Source: Chondrilla cf. caribensis (taxonomy: Eukaryota; Porifera; Demospongiae; Chondrillida; Chondrillidae). Taken from it: 64,000 nt of DNA. Each line of letters begins with the position of its first letter. Positions within the stretch are counted from its first letter, which is position 1. The position numbers and the translations under genes are program-made. The stretch covers positions 6,885,879 to 6,949,878 of the forward strand of contig OZ026546.1 in assembly GCA_964020155.1 (NCBI GenBank), written 5' to 3'. The notes beneath the pieces are model-generated. The model was given only the letters and a program-made list of their open reading frames with translations. It was not told the origin of the DNA and searched no databases. Positions 32,696-55,603 of the stretch are shown one piece after another.

Positions 32696-35666
32696 CTACA
32701 AGTTAAGATAGGTATGGTCACGTTGTTTCCCTTGTGTACCTTCAGGAATGGTCAATTTGTGAACATATGCAGGATTATTTGTGAGCTCAATATTATCTGT
32801 GAGTTCAGCATCAGTAACTCCCTGTTGGTGTGCAGTTCCTGACTCTGGGTGAACCGTTGAGATTTCAGAGTGATGGTGAACAGTGTCTGGTATTTCCTCA
32901 TACACTACTTCACTATTTGCATGTGGAGATGGTGTCGTCATGGATCCTATAGTATTAGATATAAAGGTTGCATCATGGATTTAACAAACAAAGGAAAATC
33001 ACAAGATAAAGGTGTCAAAAGATAATTAAAGTGACATTGACTGTTGAATCTCAACTCACTACATCTCCAAAGCAGCACGATGCCAACAACAACGGCTATC
33101 ACAATGAGGAGAAGAACCATCACTACTCCAAGGACAATCCCAATAACAACAGAAGTGCTGATTTCTGTTAAAAATTAGAAAATTAAATACCATGTTATGC
33201 AAACATCAAGCATATGATTGCATGATGATGTAATGTCACATTAACAAGGAGCAGGAAAAAAACAATGCATCAATGATAGAAACTTATAACACCTGAACAT
33301 TAATGTGTCTGGTATTGTGATAAATGAGACTATAATCTCACTCACGGAAATTAATCTTGTACATGAATGTGACGGTATCGGCTTCATTAGCAGCAGAGCA
33401 AGTGTAGCTCCCACTATCTGACTCCATCAATTTACTGATCTCCAGCTGAGATGTAATGTGAGTGATATTGATCTCTGCGTGGATCCTTATCCTGTCACGG
33501 GGTATGATGGGGGAATCCCCTCTCAGCCATGTGATGACTGGACGTGGTACACCGCTCACTGCACAAATTAGTGTGACAGTTTCACCAATATTGGCTAAGA
33601 GACTCATGCTGCCTCCTGTGTTAGTGATCTTTGGTGGAACTGGAGAACAAAACATCACCTCAACACAGCACCATGCTATAACCGATATATTAAGCAATAT
33701 GTACTCAATGCACTAAGTCATACTTTCTGCACATGTACTTATCACTCACCACAAACTTCCGGTGCTATCAGACTTCCAGCCACCCCTTCTGCCTTTGTTC
33801 CATCTCTCAATGTATTATTACCAGTACACGTATACTCCCCATTATCCGATTCCTCTACATTGAGCACTGTTAGAGTCAGTTCATCTCCCTCAGAGATGAG
33901 GAACCTCCCCCCGTTTGTCAGTTGAACGCTGCCCTTGGTCCACTGGACAGTAGCCCGTGGGACTCCATTCTGAACACACTTCAAGGTCACATTGGCACCG
34001 AGAAGCAAACATGGACTGTCATAATACACAACTGACACTGATGTGACCAACCCTGAAGAGGACAACATGTGTGTGTCCACAACAAACGAAGTGGAAGGTG
34101 GAGATTGAAAAACTCACTTTCTTGAAGAACATTTCCCTTAGTCGTTACCATCAGACCATCCGTATCAGTACTAGCCTCAACACGATACTCCCCTTCGTAT
34201 GTGGTGTTGATGGAGAGCACATTCAGTGTTGTTCTGTACTCAGTTAGGCCTCGATCGTCAGTTGCCCCTTCCACCCTGTCACCAACAACATAAGTACGGT
34301 TATTATCGCTGGTAGTGAGTTCCACTCCTCTCACAATCCAAGTCATCTTTGGAGGATCGTCAGACTTCACAGCAACAGTCAAAGTAATATTGTCTCCTTT
34401 AACAAATGATGTCTCTCTACTCAGAGGTGTGGATATTGTCAGTTCTATACAACAAAGGAGAGTGAAGTATATAGAGAACACGTTTTGACAATAGTGTATG
34501 TACAGTTTACACAAATATGTAGGGCTGTGCGCACAGTGTGTACATGGTGTAGGATACAATGGAGGTCTCTGTCAGCTCCATGTAAAAGACTACATGCACA
34601 CATACTTGCACACACAGAGCTGTATGCACTGGTACTGACCTGAGTCCCTAACTTGTACACTGATGCTACCCTCACCATCACCATGAACATTGCTAACAAA
34701 ACACTGGTACATTCCACTGTCTGAAGACTGGGCATTACTGATTGGATAGGTGGTACTGGTCCCACTGGAGAGCATCTCGTTGTCCTTGTACCATCTCACA
34801 GTAGCAGCTGGGATAGCACTAACAGTACAACTCAGCGTCTCTGATCTTCCTGTCAGCACTCGATGAGAACCACTTGTGCCAGTGACCTTGGCTGGGTCTA
34901 GAGGACACACATGTAATGAGAAGTATGTACGTAACATACACACTTACATACATATGTATGTAGAAGAGAAATGTCATGATGGATTACAGGCCTATGACAT
35001 GACATGAAACTTGACAACATTCAATGCACAATGTACTGTACCTATATACGTATGTGTGGTATGGAATAGTGTCTGGATGTACGTATTAGTCTACAAATAC
35101 ACAACAAGGGAGGTACAAGCTGTAACATGTGAACATGTCAATGCTACACTGAGTGCTGCACCCAATAGGATTGTACAGAACACACAAAGTCTTACCAAAT
35201 AATTCTACTGTTGTATTCAAAACGCCAATAGTGTTAAGACTAATTCCAATCCAGTCACTATAAATGGCTCTAGCCACACCTCCTCTCTGTATGTTGGAGA
35301 TCTGGTACAATCCTTGAAACTGGAAACCAGGGGTCAGACCATTAAGTGGATTATAAGTCACAAAAACCACTTCATTTGTTTCTACTGGGGCTACAATGTT
35401 AATGACCACAAAAGGATTGCCCCGGTCAGCCATAACCCTTTCTCTACGATAGAAGACATGAATGCCATTGGAACTATCATCATCATCTGGACTTGGTGGT
35501 AGAGTAGTAACTACATGGGAAGCATAATAGTATGTATGAATTATTGGTAATACACACAGTAGAAATACAATTACATCACAATGTTATTGTGGTATGTATA
35601 TAGGCTAGGGGGAATTGAGAATGAACACTTGTACTGATGGTAATAATTCCTTCATCCAACACACAT

Positions 35667-35723
<57 letters not shown>

Positions 35724-37796
35724 ATCACACACACACGTATGTATGACAATTAATATGCATATTCAATTGAACATACATACGTACGTACATTGAAACCGAT
35801 ACACACAGCTCGAACCCTACTCTGTAAGCAAGCCTCATAAACATAACATACATACCTGCATTGAGTGTGTGTGTCCGTCCACTTGCTACTGTTGAGTGTA
35901 CATTGACATTGGTCACTGAACATCGATATGTTCGATCAAAGTCAGCAGACACCAGTTTGTGGATGATGAGATCGCCTTCTGGTGTTAGTTGGAATCGCAT
36001 ACTAGGGTCAGTATTGGTCAACGGTGCAGTTGTTATAGTAGTATAGGGACTATCACCAGGAGTGGTTAGTCTGGACTCCCAGACAACAGTTGGGGTGGGT
36101 ACAGCAGTTGATGGAGGGTTGCAGGGTATAACCACACTGAACCCTGACCTAGCCTGTATCACAATGGACCCTGCTGTCTCCCACTCGGCTGTGGGGAATG
36201 CTGTGAAATACAATGTAAACATGCCACAATAATACGTGAATGAACGTATGTATTGATACACATATACTGCACACATACATACTTACTACAGCAAACTTTA
36301 AACATGCATATATGTACATACGTATGTAACATAATGACATTAATATCAAAAGGATGGAAGCTCTGAGGGTGGAAATATGTACATCATGTTCAGATGAAAA
36401 ATGAAATAGAATTTAGTACATACGTATGTACACAGGTAGGTATGGTACCTATAACACACACACAGGGAGGGACCTACATGTTCGTCTCACTGTAGCTGTT
36501 CGACTCCTGATGGTACCAAACGTACTACTGCTGGCTATACAGAAATATTCTACTCCGCTCACACTAGCATCAGTGTCTGATATCGGGGGAATTATGGTCA
36601 GTGTTGTTCCAGTTTGTCCTAAAAGCTGCTGTCCTCCTCTATACCACGTTATGTCTGGAGCAGGGTCACCTGATACATCACATGTTAGTGTAAACCCTAT
36701 TTGAGTACCTCCAGCATCAACAGGGGAGACCACTTGGTCTTCAAGGGGGGAGTTGAAGGAGGGGGGAGTACCTGTAGGGAGGGGGAGGATTAGGGATGGG
36801 AGTGAGCTGTCAGTCCAAAGTATTGCATCCATGATGTCAGCAGGGTAGGACAATGTCACTGGGACTGACACGATTTATTGATTACTTGATCACTATCAAT
36901 GAGTTGTGCATGGGGAGTGAAATACTGCATTATTCTAAATAAGACCCATCCTTTTGCACACGCATATTATACATTACAAACATACTTTGTGTGGGGGCTG
37001 GTGTGCATTGCTTGCATGCCCTACAGTACATATTATGCACAATGTCATATTATACAAACTAGCATACACCAGCCCCCCCCCCCCCCCCCCACACACACAA
37101 ACTATGTACACTGTCCACCACATTATACACACAGGTACTGTAACTAAATGATGCTTGTATACTCCTCAGACCATGCCAACCTCCTGTTGCCCACCACAAC
37201 ATTATCAGTTGAACAAATAAAGCTTTGTTGTATTCACTTCATCTTGTCACCAATAGTAGCAACCATGGTAATTGTTGAGCATGTGGTGATGTGTACATAG
37301 AATTTCATCAAGTCTACCAATATTTAATGGAATATTTCCGCCAGTGTTTATAAAGTGTATAGAACTATATAGCCAAATTACACCTTTGGCCCAGGGTTGA
37401 AAGAAATTGACCACCTGTTCTATTGTTACCCCAACTTTAGTGAAGACAGATTAAGGCCAATATCAGGAAGACAGAAATTCCTGATTAAATCTATTTGTTG
37501 ATACGCATATCCTTAGTTTTATTGTGACTGGTTTTCCAATAAAATAGTTTATTAAATTCAGGCACATGCTTGGAATTAATCTTCTCACACCAGCGTATCA
37601 AATATACACAAGTAGGTATGTAAACGCTATAGTGTATTACAGAAATGATATACGTAGATCGTGCTAGTGGTCTAATACTGAGTACTGTGCGCTTCTCTTT
37701 GGGACTATATCCATGTCCTTCTACCTCACCTGTGGGGAAGGGATGGACAACTTCGAAGAAGACAATAAAAAGGGCGGAAATAATCCTCCACTTCAT
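32696..37796 (-). CDS. Gene B: multi-Ig transmembrane receptor, 10 exons
   Basis: Exons: 37796-37730, 36771-36478, 36200-35856, 35510-35196, 34897-34640, 34444-34118, 34052-33750, 33639-33346, 33164-33060, 32946-32696; 2559 nt, 852 residues. Signal peptide (MKWRIISALFIVFFEV) to 22; Ig 23-120 (LTCDVSGDP, YFCIAS); Ig 121-235 (VVIPCNPPST, YRCSVTN); an unrecognised 105-residue domain 236-340; Ig 341-426; Ig-like 427-535 with no cysteine pair; Ig 536-636; juxtamembrane Ig 637-734; transmembrane in 735-769; tail with VYEEIP, NPAY and a terminal YLNL. The last three exons are close relatives of gene A's. All ectodomain exons are phase 1-1. Paralog of C and D. Confidence 0.85.
35662..35715. repeat. 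(CA)n, gene B intron 3
   Basis: Sense TG, about 140 bases after the donor. Confidence 0.96.
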
Positions 37797-38398
37797 CGTA
37801 GCGATCAGTGTCGGTCTCTGTTAGAACAGCCAACACATTCCTAGTGACCACGTGTGGCATGCTATCCTATAAACGTAAAGCGAATTCACTTAGTCTTGCT
37901 ACATAGATTTAGGTCAGCTAGACCAGCTTTTCTCCTACTCGCCTCGAGGCGCTTAATGGACGCTCTGTCTTACTGTAGACTAATCTAGAACTCTGTTAAT
38001 CTCTCCTAATGGTGCATTTAGTGATCAATAATTCTCTTGCATATTAACAGATAAGTAGCATTTTTATAATTATAAGATTTCAATCATTACTATACTCCAC
38101 TGAGAAGAATTGGATTATGAGTGATCGATGTGAAAATGGGAAATACTCAGGCTAACCCAAACCCTTCGAGTGTGCCTTATGCATTCTAGAGACCGGGTAA
38201 CTAGCTTAGAAAATATTCCATAGCTTAGGTCTGGTCTCAGATAAATCAGAAAAAGGAAGATAATTTCATCATCACTCACACCACCAAACTCAGGGAGAAA
38301 TGCTGTTTCATTAAATTAATGCTGACAGGCCCTGTTTCAACGCATTGTCTGTGACACAGGACCTTTCAACAATGAATCAATAGTAAGTAGTCAATGAA

Positions 38399-38444
38399 GT
38401 GTTATATGGACTATGGGAGGGGGTTCCCATAGTCCACATAACAC
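38399..38444. repeat. short perfect-type hairpin
   Basis: 38399-38418 pairs with 38425-38444 with one mismatch (TGGACTATGGGA at the inner end). It lies between B and C; no function is assigned. Confidence 0.75.
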
Positions 38445-39045
38445 ACAATAATGCATCTACTTTTGATACACATTTCCCTGGAATTGCTGCTATTGCTTGT
38501 TACTATTGGCACCACAAACATTAACTTGACACACACCCTCTGCCATGAGCATTTTTTCCCCATTGGAATGATATGACCATAATTTTGTACATTTGGAAAT
38601 GTAGCACAATGGGAATATATAGAGGCCACAATTTCTCCGGCACCATAGTACCATCGACACCAACAGTCTACCAAGTTGTTTTGATTCTTTTAAATGTGTT
38701 GGCAGCCCCATGAGTTATTAAACTCAAATTACTTGTTTAAAATAAATGCCCCGAGGACAACATATGTACCCACTCTCTCACTACTATACGTAGGAGTCAC
38801 AGATGAGCACTTAATCATGAAGTCACTCTTATGCATTATATAGAGAGAGATAGTTAAGAAGTAATGTTGATCAAATCTTGAGTCATACATCGTAAAAATT
38901 ATATCATTTATGCAACAATGTACAAAAATAATTAATGATACAGTAAAGATATTATAGATCCTACAAAGTTGTAAAGCTGAAAAGGTTATCTAAACTACAT
39001 TAAAACTACATAATTGTCATGCATTTGTAAATAAATGGTGCTTGA

Positions 39046-42000
39046 TCAGAAGTTCACTTCAACAGTGAGAGGTCTACTGTGTGAGCCGTTCATTGTCATG
39101 TGGACTGTGACTTGGTAACTTGCTCCCCTTTCTGGAAAGTACACACCATAAGCCCTTGCACGTTTACCCGCTGTTGTTCGTTGTATTCTTTTAGGACCTC
39201 TAGATGTCACCATGACAACAGATATCAGAAAGCCATCAATATCATCAGCAACGAAAGTGGGAACAGACCACAGTAGAACAACTGCCATATGTGAAGGAAA
39301 GATGAACTTCGCGAGCAAAGGCGGATACGCAGTGCTGAAGTCTGTATCTGGGGAATGTATGTACATACGTACATAGTATAAAGAGGAAACAGCATCTTTT
39401 CTAAATAGACGAATACACTCGTCCAAAATACAATACTGTACATACATAAAACATAGCATACGTACATTTGTCTCACATCTAGCCAAGCTTAGAGTGAAAC
39501 TTCAGAATACACATTGTAATGTTAACACAGTTTTATGACTGTACATCATTGAGTGTTATACGATGCACATGTGTGTATGAGCCGTACATGGATATCATTA
39601 ATTTTCATGCTGATTGCATAAAAATCTGCTTGGTATCAATCACCCACAGTAATACATTGACCAGTACCTTGATTTGGTATATAGCTACATAAACATGCAT
39701 ATTATGTCAAAGCATCACTATTATAGTAACTAATAACGTCCTGTACATTAACATGTATGGTATCCTATATATAGCAACAGAGGCTAGATTCTCACTCACT
39801 GTATTCAATCTGGTACATAAATGTGACGGTATCAGCTTCATTAGCAGCAAAACAAGTGTAGCTCCCACCATCTGACTCTATCAAATTACTGATCTTCAGT
39901 GTTAATGTAATGTGAGTGATGTTGGTGTCTGCGATAATCCTAATCCTGTCACTGGGTATAATGGGGGAATCCCCTCTCAGCCATGTGATGACTGGACGAG
40001 GTACACCACTCCCTGTACAAGTTAGTGTAACTGTCTCACTGATATTGGCTAAGAGACTCATGTTGCCTCCTGTGTTAGTGATCTTGGGTGGAACTGGAGA
40101 ATAAGACATCAACTCAACACAGCACCATGCTATAACCGATATATTAAGCAATATGTACTCAACGCACTAAGTCATACTTTCGGCACATGTACATGCCACT
40201 CACTACAAGCTTCCGATGCAATCCTACTTCCAGCCACTCCTTCTGCCTTTGTTCCATCTCTCAGTGTATTATTACCAGTACACGTATACTCCCCATTATC
40301 CGATTCCTCTACATTGAACACTGTTAGAGTCAGTTCATCTCCCTCAGAGATGAGAAACCTACCCCCATTGGTCACTTGAACACTGTCCTTGATCCACTGG
40401 ACAGTAGCCCGTGGGACTCCATTCTGAACACACTTCAAGGTCACATTGGCACCGAGAAGTAAGCAAGGACTGTCATCATACTCAACTGACACTGATGTGA
40501 CCAACCCTGAAGAGGACAACATGTGTGTCGATAACAAACAAGGCAGAAGGTGGAGATTGAAGAACTCACTTTCTTGAAGAACATTTCCCTTAGTCATTAC
40601 CATCAGACCATCCGTATCAGTACTAGTCTCAACACGATACTCCCCTTCGTATGTGGTGTTGATGGAGAGTACATTCAGTGTTGTACTGTACTCAGTTAGG
40701 CCTCGATCGTCAGTTGCCCCTTTCACCCTGTCACCAACAACATAAGTACCGTTATTATCGCTGGTGGCAAGCTCCACTCCTCTCACAATCCAAGTCATCT
40801 TTGGAGGATCGTCAGACTTCACAGCAACAGTCAAAGTAATATTGTCACCTTTAACAAATGATGTCTCTCTACTCAGAGGTGTGGATATTGTCAGTTCTAT
40901 ACAATAGAGGAAGGTGTAGTATATAGAGGATAGGTATTAACAGTAGTTTACATACAGTTTACACAAATATGTAGGGCTGTGCATACAGTGTGTACATGGT
41001 GTAGGATACACATGTACATACATACAAATATTCAAAATCTACATTGCAACAAGTAATACGTACGTACGTATATCAGCGTATTTCCAGCAAGGTTTGGTTG
41101 GTATAATTGTATACTTGTGCACATGTACATATATATGTTAGCATACATATTTAATTGTAACTTATGTACATGCGTGTGTACAAACATGTACAAGTACGTA
41201 CGTATGTAGGCATTACTGTGAGTAACTACACACATAGCACAATTGAACAATCAGATGAAGCAGGAGGTCTTAAGCCTGTATGGAGGTCTCTGTCAGGTGC
41301 ATACAAGACTACATGCACACATACTTGCACACACAGAGCTGTATGCACTGGTACTGACCTGAGTCCCTAACTTGTACACTGATGCTACCCTCACCGTCAC
41401 CATGAGCATTGCTAACAAAACACTGGTACATTCCACTGTCTGAAGAATGGGCATTACTGATTGTATAGGTGGTACTGGTCCCACTGGAGAGCATCTTGTT
41501 GTCCTTGTACCATCTCACAGTAGCAACTGGGATGGCACTGACAGTACACATTAGTATCACTGATCTTCCTGTCAGCACTCGATGAGAACCACTTGTGCCA
41601 ATGACCTCGACTGGGTCTAATGTAATGAGAAGCATATGTATGTAACATACAGGAGAAATGTAATGATGGATTAAATTCTTATGACATGAATCTAGACAAC
41701 ATCCAATGCACAATGTGTACATGTGTAGTAGAGAATACCGCATAGCGGGAAATTTTCACGGGACAAAATTTTTGCAGATTTTGCAGTTGGCCTAACATCT
41801 GCAAAAATAAATCCATGAATTAGGCATTCTCATTGTTCCATCACGTAACTGTGGCCAGGATTTGTGAAAATTTTGTCCCGTGAAAATTTCCCGCTAAACG
41901 TTAGTGTATTGTGTAGTAGTCTACAAATACACAACAAGGGAGGTACTGGCTGTAACATTTGAACATGTCAATGCTACATTGAGTGCTGCACTCACTACGA

Positions 42001-44733
42001 TTGTACAGAACACACAAAGTCTTACCAAATATTTCTACTGTTGTGTTCAAAACGCCAATAGTGTTAAGATTAATTCCCATTTGGTCGCTATAAATGGCTC
42101 TAGCCACACCTCCTCTCTGTATGTTGGAGATTTGGTACAATCCTTGAAACCAGGAACCAGGGGTCAAACCATTAAGTGGATTATAAGTCAAAGAATCCAC
42201 TTCATTTCCATCTGCTGGGGCTACAATGTTAATGACCACAAAAGGTTCACCTCGGTCGGCCATAACCCTTTCTCTACGATAGAAGACATGAATGCCATTG
42301 GAATTACCGTCATCATCTGGACTTGGTGGTAGGGTAGCAACTACATGGAGACATTATAGTATGTATGAATTATTGGTAATACACGCAGTCTATAGAAATA
42401 CAATTACATTATGATGTTACTATGGTACGTATGCACGTATGTATGTACGTACGTAGACTAGGGGGAATTGAGAATGAACAATTATGAGAATGATAATAAT
42501 TCCTTCATTTAACTTTGGTTAAAATTTGATCATATTATGTATGCACGTACAAACACACACCCACACACACACACAGAGTCTCACAATCAGACAGTAGTTA
42601 CTTACATATATATGTGTGCATGACAATTGATATACTTAGGTACATATCTGAATGTACGTACATTGAAAGTGATACATACAGCTTGAGCCCTACTCTGCAA
42701 GCAAACCTCATAATCATTACATACATACCTGCATTGAGTGTGTGTGTCCGTCCACTTGCTACTGTTCTGTATACATTGGCATTGGTCACTGAACATCGAT
42801 ATGTTCGATCAAAATCAGCAGTCTCCAGTTTGTGAATGATGAGATCACCTTCTGGTGTTAGTTGGAATCGCATATCAGGGTCAGTATTGGTCAACGGTGC
42901 AGTTCTTATAGCAGTATAGGGACTATCACCAGGAGTGGTTAGTTTGGACTCCCAGGCAACAGTTGGGGTGGGTACAGCAGTTGATGGAGGGTCGCACGGT
43001 ATAACCACACTGAACCCTGACCTAGCGTCTGTCGTAGTGGACCCTGCCATCTCCCACTCGGCTGTGAGGAATGCTGTGAAATACAATAAAAGCATTGGCA
43101 CAATATTACGTGAATGAACGTATGTATTGATCCACATACGTACGTATGTATACTGGAAACGTACATAGTTAAAACACTTATTACATTAAAATTTAAACAC
43201 GCATATACGTATATACATATGTAACACAATGACAATGACACAAACACATGAGCATGGAAAGGTGTGAAGGTGAACATACATTATTTTCAAATGAAAAATG
43301 AAAAATGAGTTAAGTCAGTACATATGTATAGTACCTACGTATAACACACACACAGGGAGGGACCTACATGATCGTCTCACTGTAGCTGTTCGACTCCTGA
43401 TGGTACCGAACGTACTACTGCTGGCTATACAGAAATATTCCACTCCGCTCACAGTAGCATCAGTGTCTGATAGTGGAGGATTTATGGTCAATGTTGTTCC
43501 AGTTTCTCCTGAAAGCTGCTGTCCTCCTCTGTACCATGTTATGTCTGGAGCAGGGTCACCTGATACATCACATGTTAGTGTAAACCCTATTTGAATACCT
43601 CCTGCATCAACATTGGAGACCACTTGGTCTTCAAGGGGGGAGTTGAAGGAGGGGGGAGTACCTGTAGAAGGGGAGGAGTAGGGATGGGAGTGAGCTGACA
43701 GTCCAAAGTATTGCATCCATGATGTCAACAGGGTAGGACAATGTCACTGGGACTGGCATGATTTATCAATTACTTGATCGCTATCAGTGAGTTGTGCATG
43801 GGGAGTGAATTACTGCATTATGCTATATAAGACCCATTCTTTGCACACACATATTACACATTACGAACACACTTTGTGTGGGGCTGCATGGTGTGATTGT
43901 TTGTCTGGCTTACATGATATGTGCATGTACATATACAAACTATATAGCATACACCAGCCCCACAAATATGTACACTATCCCACCTCTCTGTACACCTGTC
44001 TACCATATCATGTACACAGGTAAGTATATGATGTTTGCACACTCCTTAGACCACACCTTCTGTTGCCCATCACAACATTATCAGTTGAACAGCTAAGGCT
44101 TTGTTGTATTCATTTTGTCTTGTCACCGATACATAGCAACCGAGCATGTGGTGATATGTACATACAATTCATCAAATTTACCAATACTTGATGGAATATT
44201 TCCACCAGTGTTTTTACAGTGACAGTGTATAGAACTAGCCAAATTACACCTTTGGCCCAGGTTTGAAAGAAATTGACCTCCTAACCCTAGACCACCTGTT
44301 CTATTGTTATCCCGAACTTTAGTGAAGACAGATTAAGGATAATACAGTATTGAATACTGTACTATGAAGGCATAAATTCCTGATTCAACCTATTTGCTGA
44401 TACGCATACTCTTTAAGACTTAGTTTTATTGGGGCTGGTTTTCCAATGAAATAGCCTATTATATTCAGGCACATATTTTGAATTAAGCTTCTCACACCAG
44501 CTTATCAAGTATACACATGCACAGGCAAGTTTGTGCTAAACGCTCAATAGACGCTATAAAGCTATCTAGCGCGTTACAGAAATGATATACGTAGGTCGTG
44601 CTAGTGGTCTAATACTGAGTACTGTCCGCTTCTCTTTGGGATTATATCCAGGTCCTACTACCTCACCTGTGGGGAAGGGATGGGCAACTTCGAAGAAGAC
44701 GATAAAAAGCGCGGAAATAACCCTCCAGTTCAT
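39046..44733 (-). CDS. Gene C: secreted-type paralog of B, 9 exons
   Basis: Exons: 44733-44667, 43661-43368, 43073-42729, 42340-42026, 41616-41359, 40896-40570, 40506-40204, 40093-39800, 39347-39046; 2505 nt, 834 residues. Exons 1-8 match gene B one for one, with the same signal peptide type (MNWRVISALFIVFFEV) and identical exon lengths. In place of the transmembrane and tail exons there is one terminal exon encoding an FN3-like domain (VVLLWSVP, DGFLISV, YQVTVHM) that ends TVEVNF then TGA. There is no hydrophobic membrane span and no tyrosine tail, so the product should be secreted unless unseen exons exist. A MITE sits in the intron between exons 4 and 5. Confidence 0.8.
41736..41903. mobile_element. 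MITE-like element, ~168 bp
   Basis: Terminal inverted repeats of at least 29 bp match exactly (AGCGGGAAATTTTCACGGGA inward, its complement at 41865-41896), extended outward imperfectly to TA dinucleotides. The element interrupts an intron sequence that is continuous in B and D. Superfamily not assignable from the ends alone. Confidence 0.75.
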
Positions 44734-45479
44734 CCTAGCGATCAGTGTCGGTCTCTTTTAGAACAGCCAACACATTTCTAGTGACCACGTGTGGCACGCT
44801 ATCGTATAAACGTAAAGCGAATTCACTTAGTATTGCTACATAGACCTGCTAACTAGCTAGTCTGCTAGACCAGTTTTCTCATACTCGCCTCCAGGCGCTT
44901 AATGGACGCTCTATCTTGCTATAGACTAATCTAGAACTCATATTGACTTTACTTAAAAGTTTGTAAGTTATATCTCCTAATAATGTATTTAGTACTAGTG
45001 ATCACCAATTCTCTTGCATATTAACACATAATAGCATTTTATAATTATAATATTACAATCATTACTATACTCCACTGAGAAGAATTGGATTATGAGTGAT
45101 CGATGTGGAAATGGTAAATACTCAGCCTACCCCAAACCCTTTGAGTGTGACTTATGCATGCTAGAGAACTAGCTTAGAAATATTTCATAGCTTAGGTCTG
45201 GTCCCAGATGAGTCAGAAAAAGGAAGATAATTCCATCAGTCACACCACCTAGCTCATGGGGAAAATGGTGCTTTCAATGAAAATTGTTTCAGTGCATTGT
45301 TTGCAAGACAGGGCCTTTTAGCAATGATTTAATAGTGTTCATATTCGATGAAAAAATACAGTGTTACATACAGACAACAAGAGGCCTCATCTTCATCACT
45401 CACACACCCCGCCCCTATTGTTTGTAGATAACACACCATGATACATCTACTTTTGCATATACATTTCACTGCAGTTGCT

Positions 45480-46310
45480 GTATAGACCCTGTGGTGACTG
45501 ACTAGATATACTTTTAAACGTTATTGTTTGTCACCACTAGCTTAACACTCCCATGCTCCAATGAGCTATGCAAGAAGGTGCTTAGAGACATCTTTCTTAT
45601 ATACTCTCCCATACATGGAAAATATTATACACTTCTGAATATAACTAGAGTTATGGACCACATACAGAGATGGGAATTGTTTCATGAGTTAGTTCACATT
45701 CACAGTTATGTTGGGTAAAAATATCAGGTTGACACACTTCCTATTGCAGAGCTATGCAACAAGGTGTTTAACGTTTTTCACTCCAGCCTATACTCTCCCA
45801 TACATTGAAATATATTGAGCACCTCCAAATTCTAGCAGGAGTTACGGACCACATATGGAGATGGGGATTGTTTCAGAAGTTAGTTCACATCCACAGGTAT
45901 GCTGGGTAAAATTAGCTATGGGAATAGGGGTTAGCTACTGAAATGAAAATTGGTTCACAATTTTGTTCACATCCCCAATGAGACCTGTCTACGATATCAA
46001 GCTATCATGCCCTCTCCCAAATGAGCTATGCAAAAAGGTGCTTAGTGTTTTCTCTCCTATAGATACTCTCCTATACATTGAAAAATTATTAAACACCTCT
46101 GAATGCAGCTGGGTTTACAGGTTAGCTATGGAGATGGGAATTGTCTCACAAGTTAGTTGACATCCTCAGCTAGGTCTGTCTGACACACCCTCTCCCCAAT
46201 GAGCTATGCAAAAAGGTGCTTAGCATTTTCTCTTTTATACTCTCTTATACATTGAAAAAATATTAAGCACCTCCGAATGTAGCTGGGGTTACAGGCCACC
46301 TATTGAGATT
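45480..46310. repeat. decayed satellite relics between C and D
   Basis: 45490-45545 has the CCTGTGGTGACTG / TTGTCACCACTAG pair that resembles the 359-bp satellite hairpin. It is followed by at least four degraded 187-bp-type units (AAAGGTGCTTAG, CTCCTATACATTG, GAGCTATGCAA). Confidence 0.7.
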
Positions 46311-46440
46311 GGATCCAGAATTGCTTCTCAATTTGATCATGCAACAAATGAGGCATTACCTGCAGTTGATGTCATAATGTGTTTCTCAATTGTGCATAGT
46401 TAACTTGATGTCATTGCTGTCCTTAATTGTTTCTCTACAG

Positions 46441-46663
46441 CTTCCACAGTATGGGATCACCTCCTCTAGGGAATCTTGGCAATCTTAACATCGCAAGGAC
46501 ATCTTCCACCAGTATGAAGGTCACGTTTGACAAACCAGTACTGCCTAAAGGCATTTCATTGGCATATGAGGTAAACATCTCTGGAGGTAGATGCCTTTGT
46601 AGGCAACAGGATCCTGTTTGGAGCTCCACAGTTGCTAATCCAGTTAAGATCAAAGCTGAATGA
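46441..46663 (+). pseudogene. FN3-like exon, best preserved of three relics
   Basis: A CTACAG acceptor at 46440 is followed by an open frame to TGA at 46661-46663. It encodes LNIARTSSTSMKVTF and ISLAYEVNIS, which look like the first half of an FN3 fold. No partner exons are seen on the plus strand, and the A- and B-side copies are broken, so it is probably a stranded fragment. Confidence 0.45.
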
Positions 46664-46858
46664 ATGAATCCCAAAGACTGACTTATAAAATCATGTAATA
46701 TGAACCAAAATTAATTATACAAAATCTACACTCATATATGCATATACATAGAAGTGTACGCACATGCTCATATTATGGTAATGTACATATCTACTGTAAT
46801 GGTAAGGCTTAATAGTCCTGTACACAAACTAACTACAAGTTATGATACGTAGGTATAG

Positions 46859-55603
<8,745 letters not shown>

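Noticed and set aside
37070..37090. Poly-C run as a functional element
   Set aside because: A lone homopolymer in a B intron; the matching C and D introns lack it.
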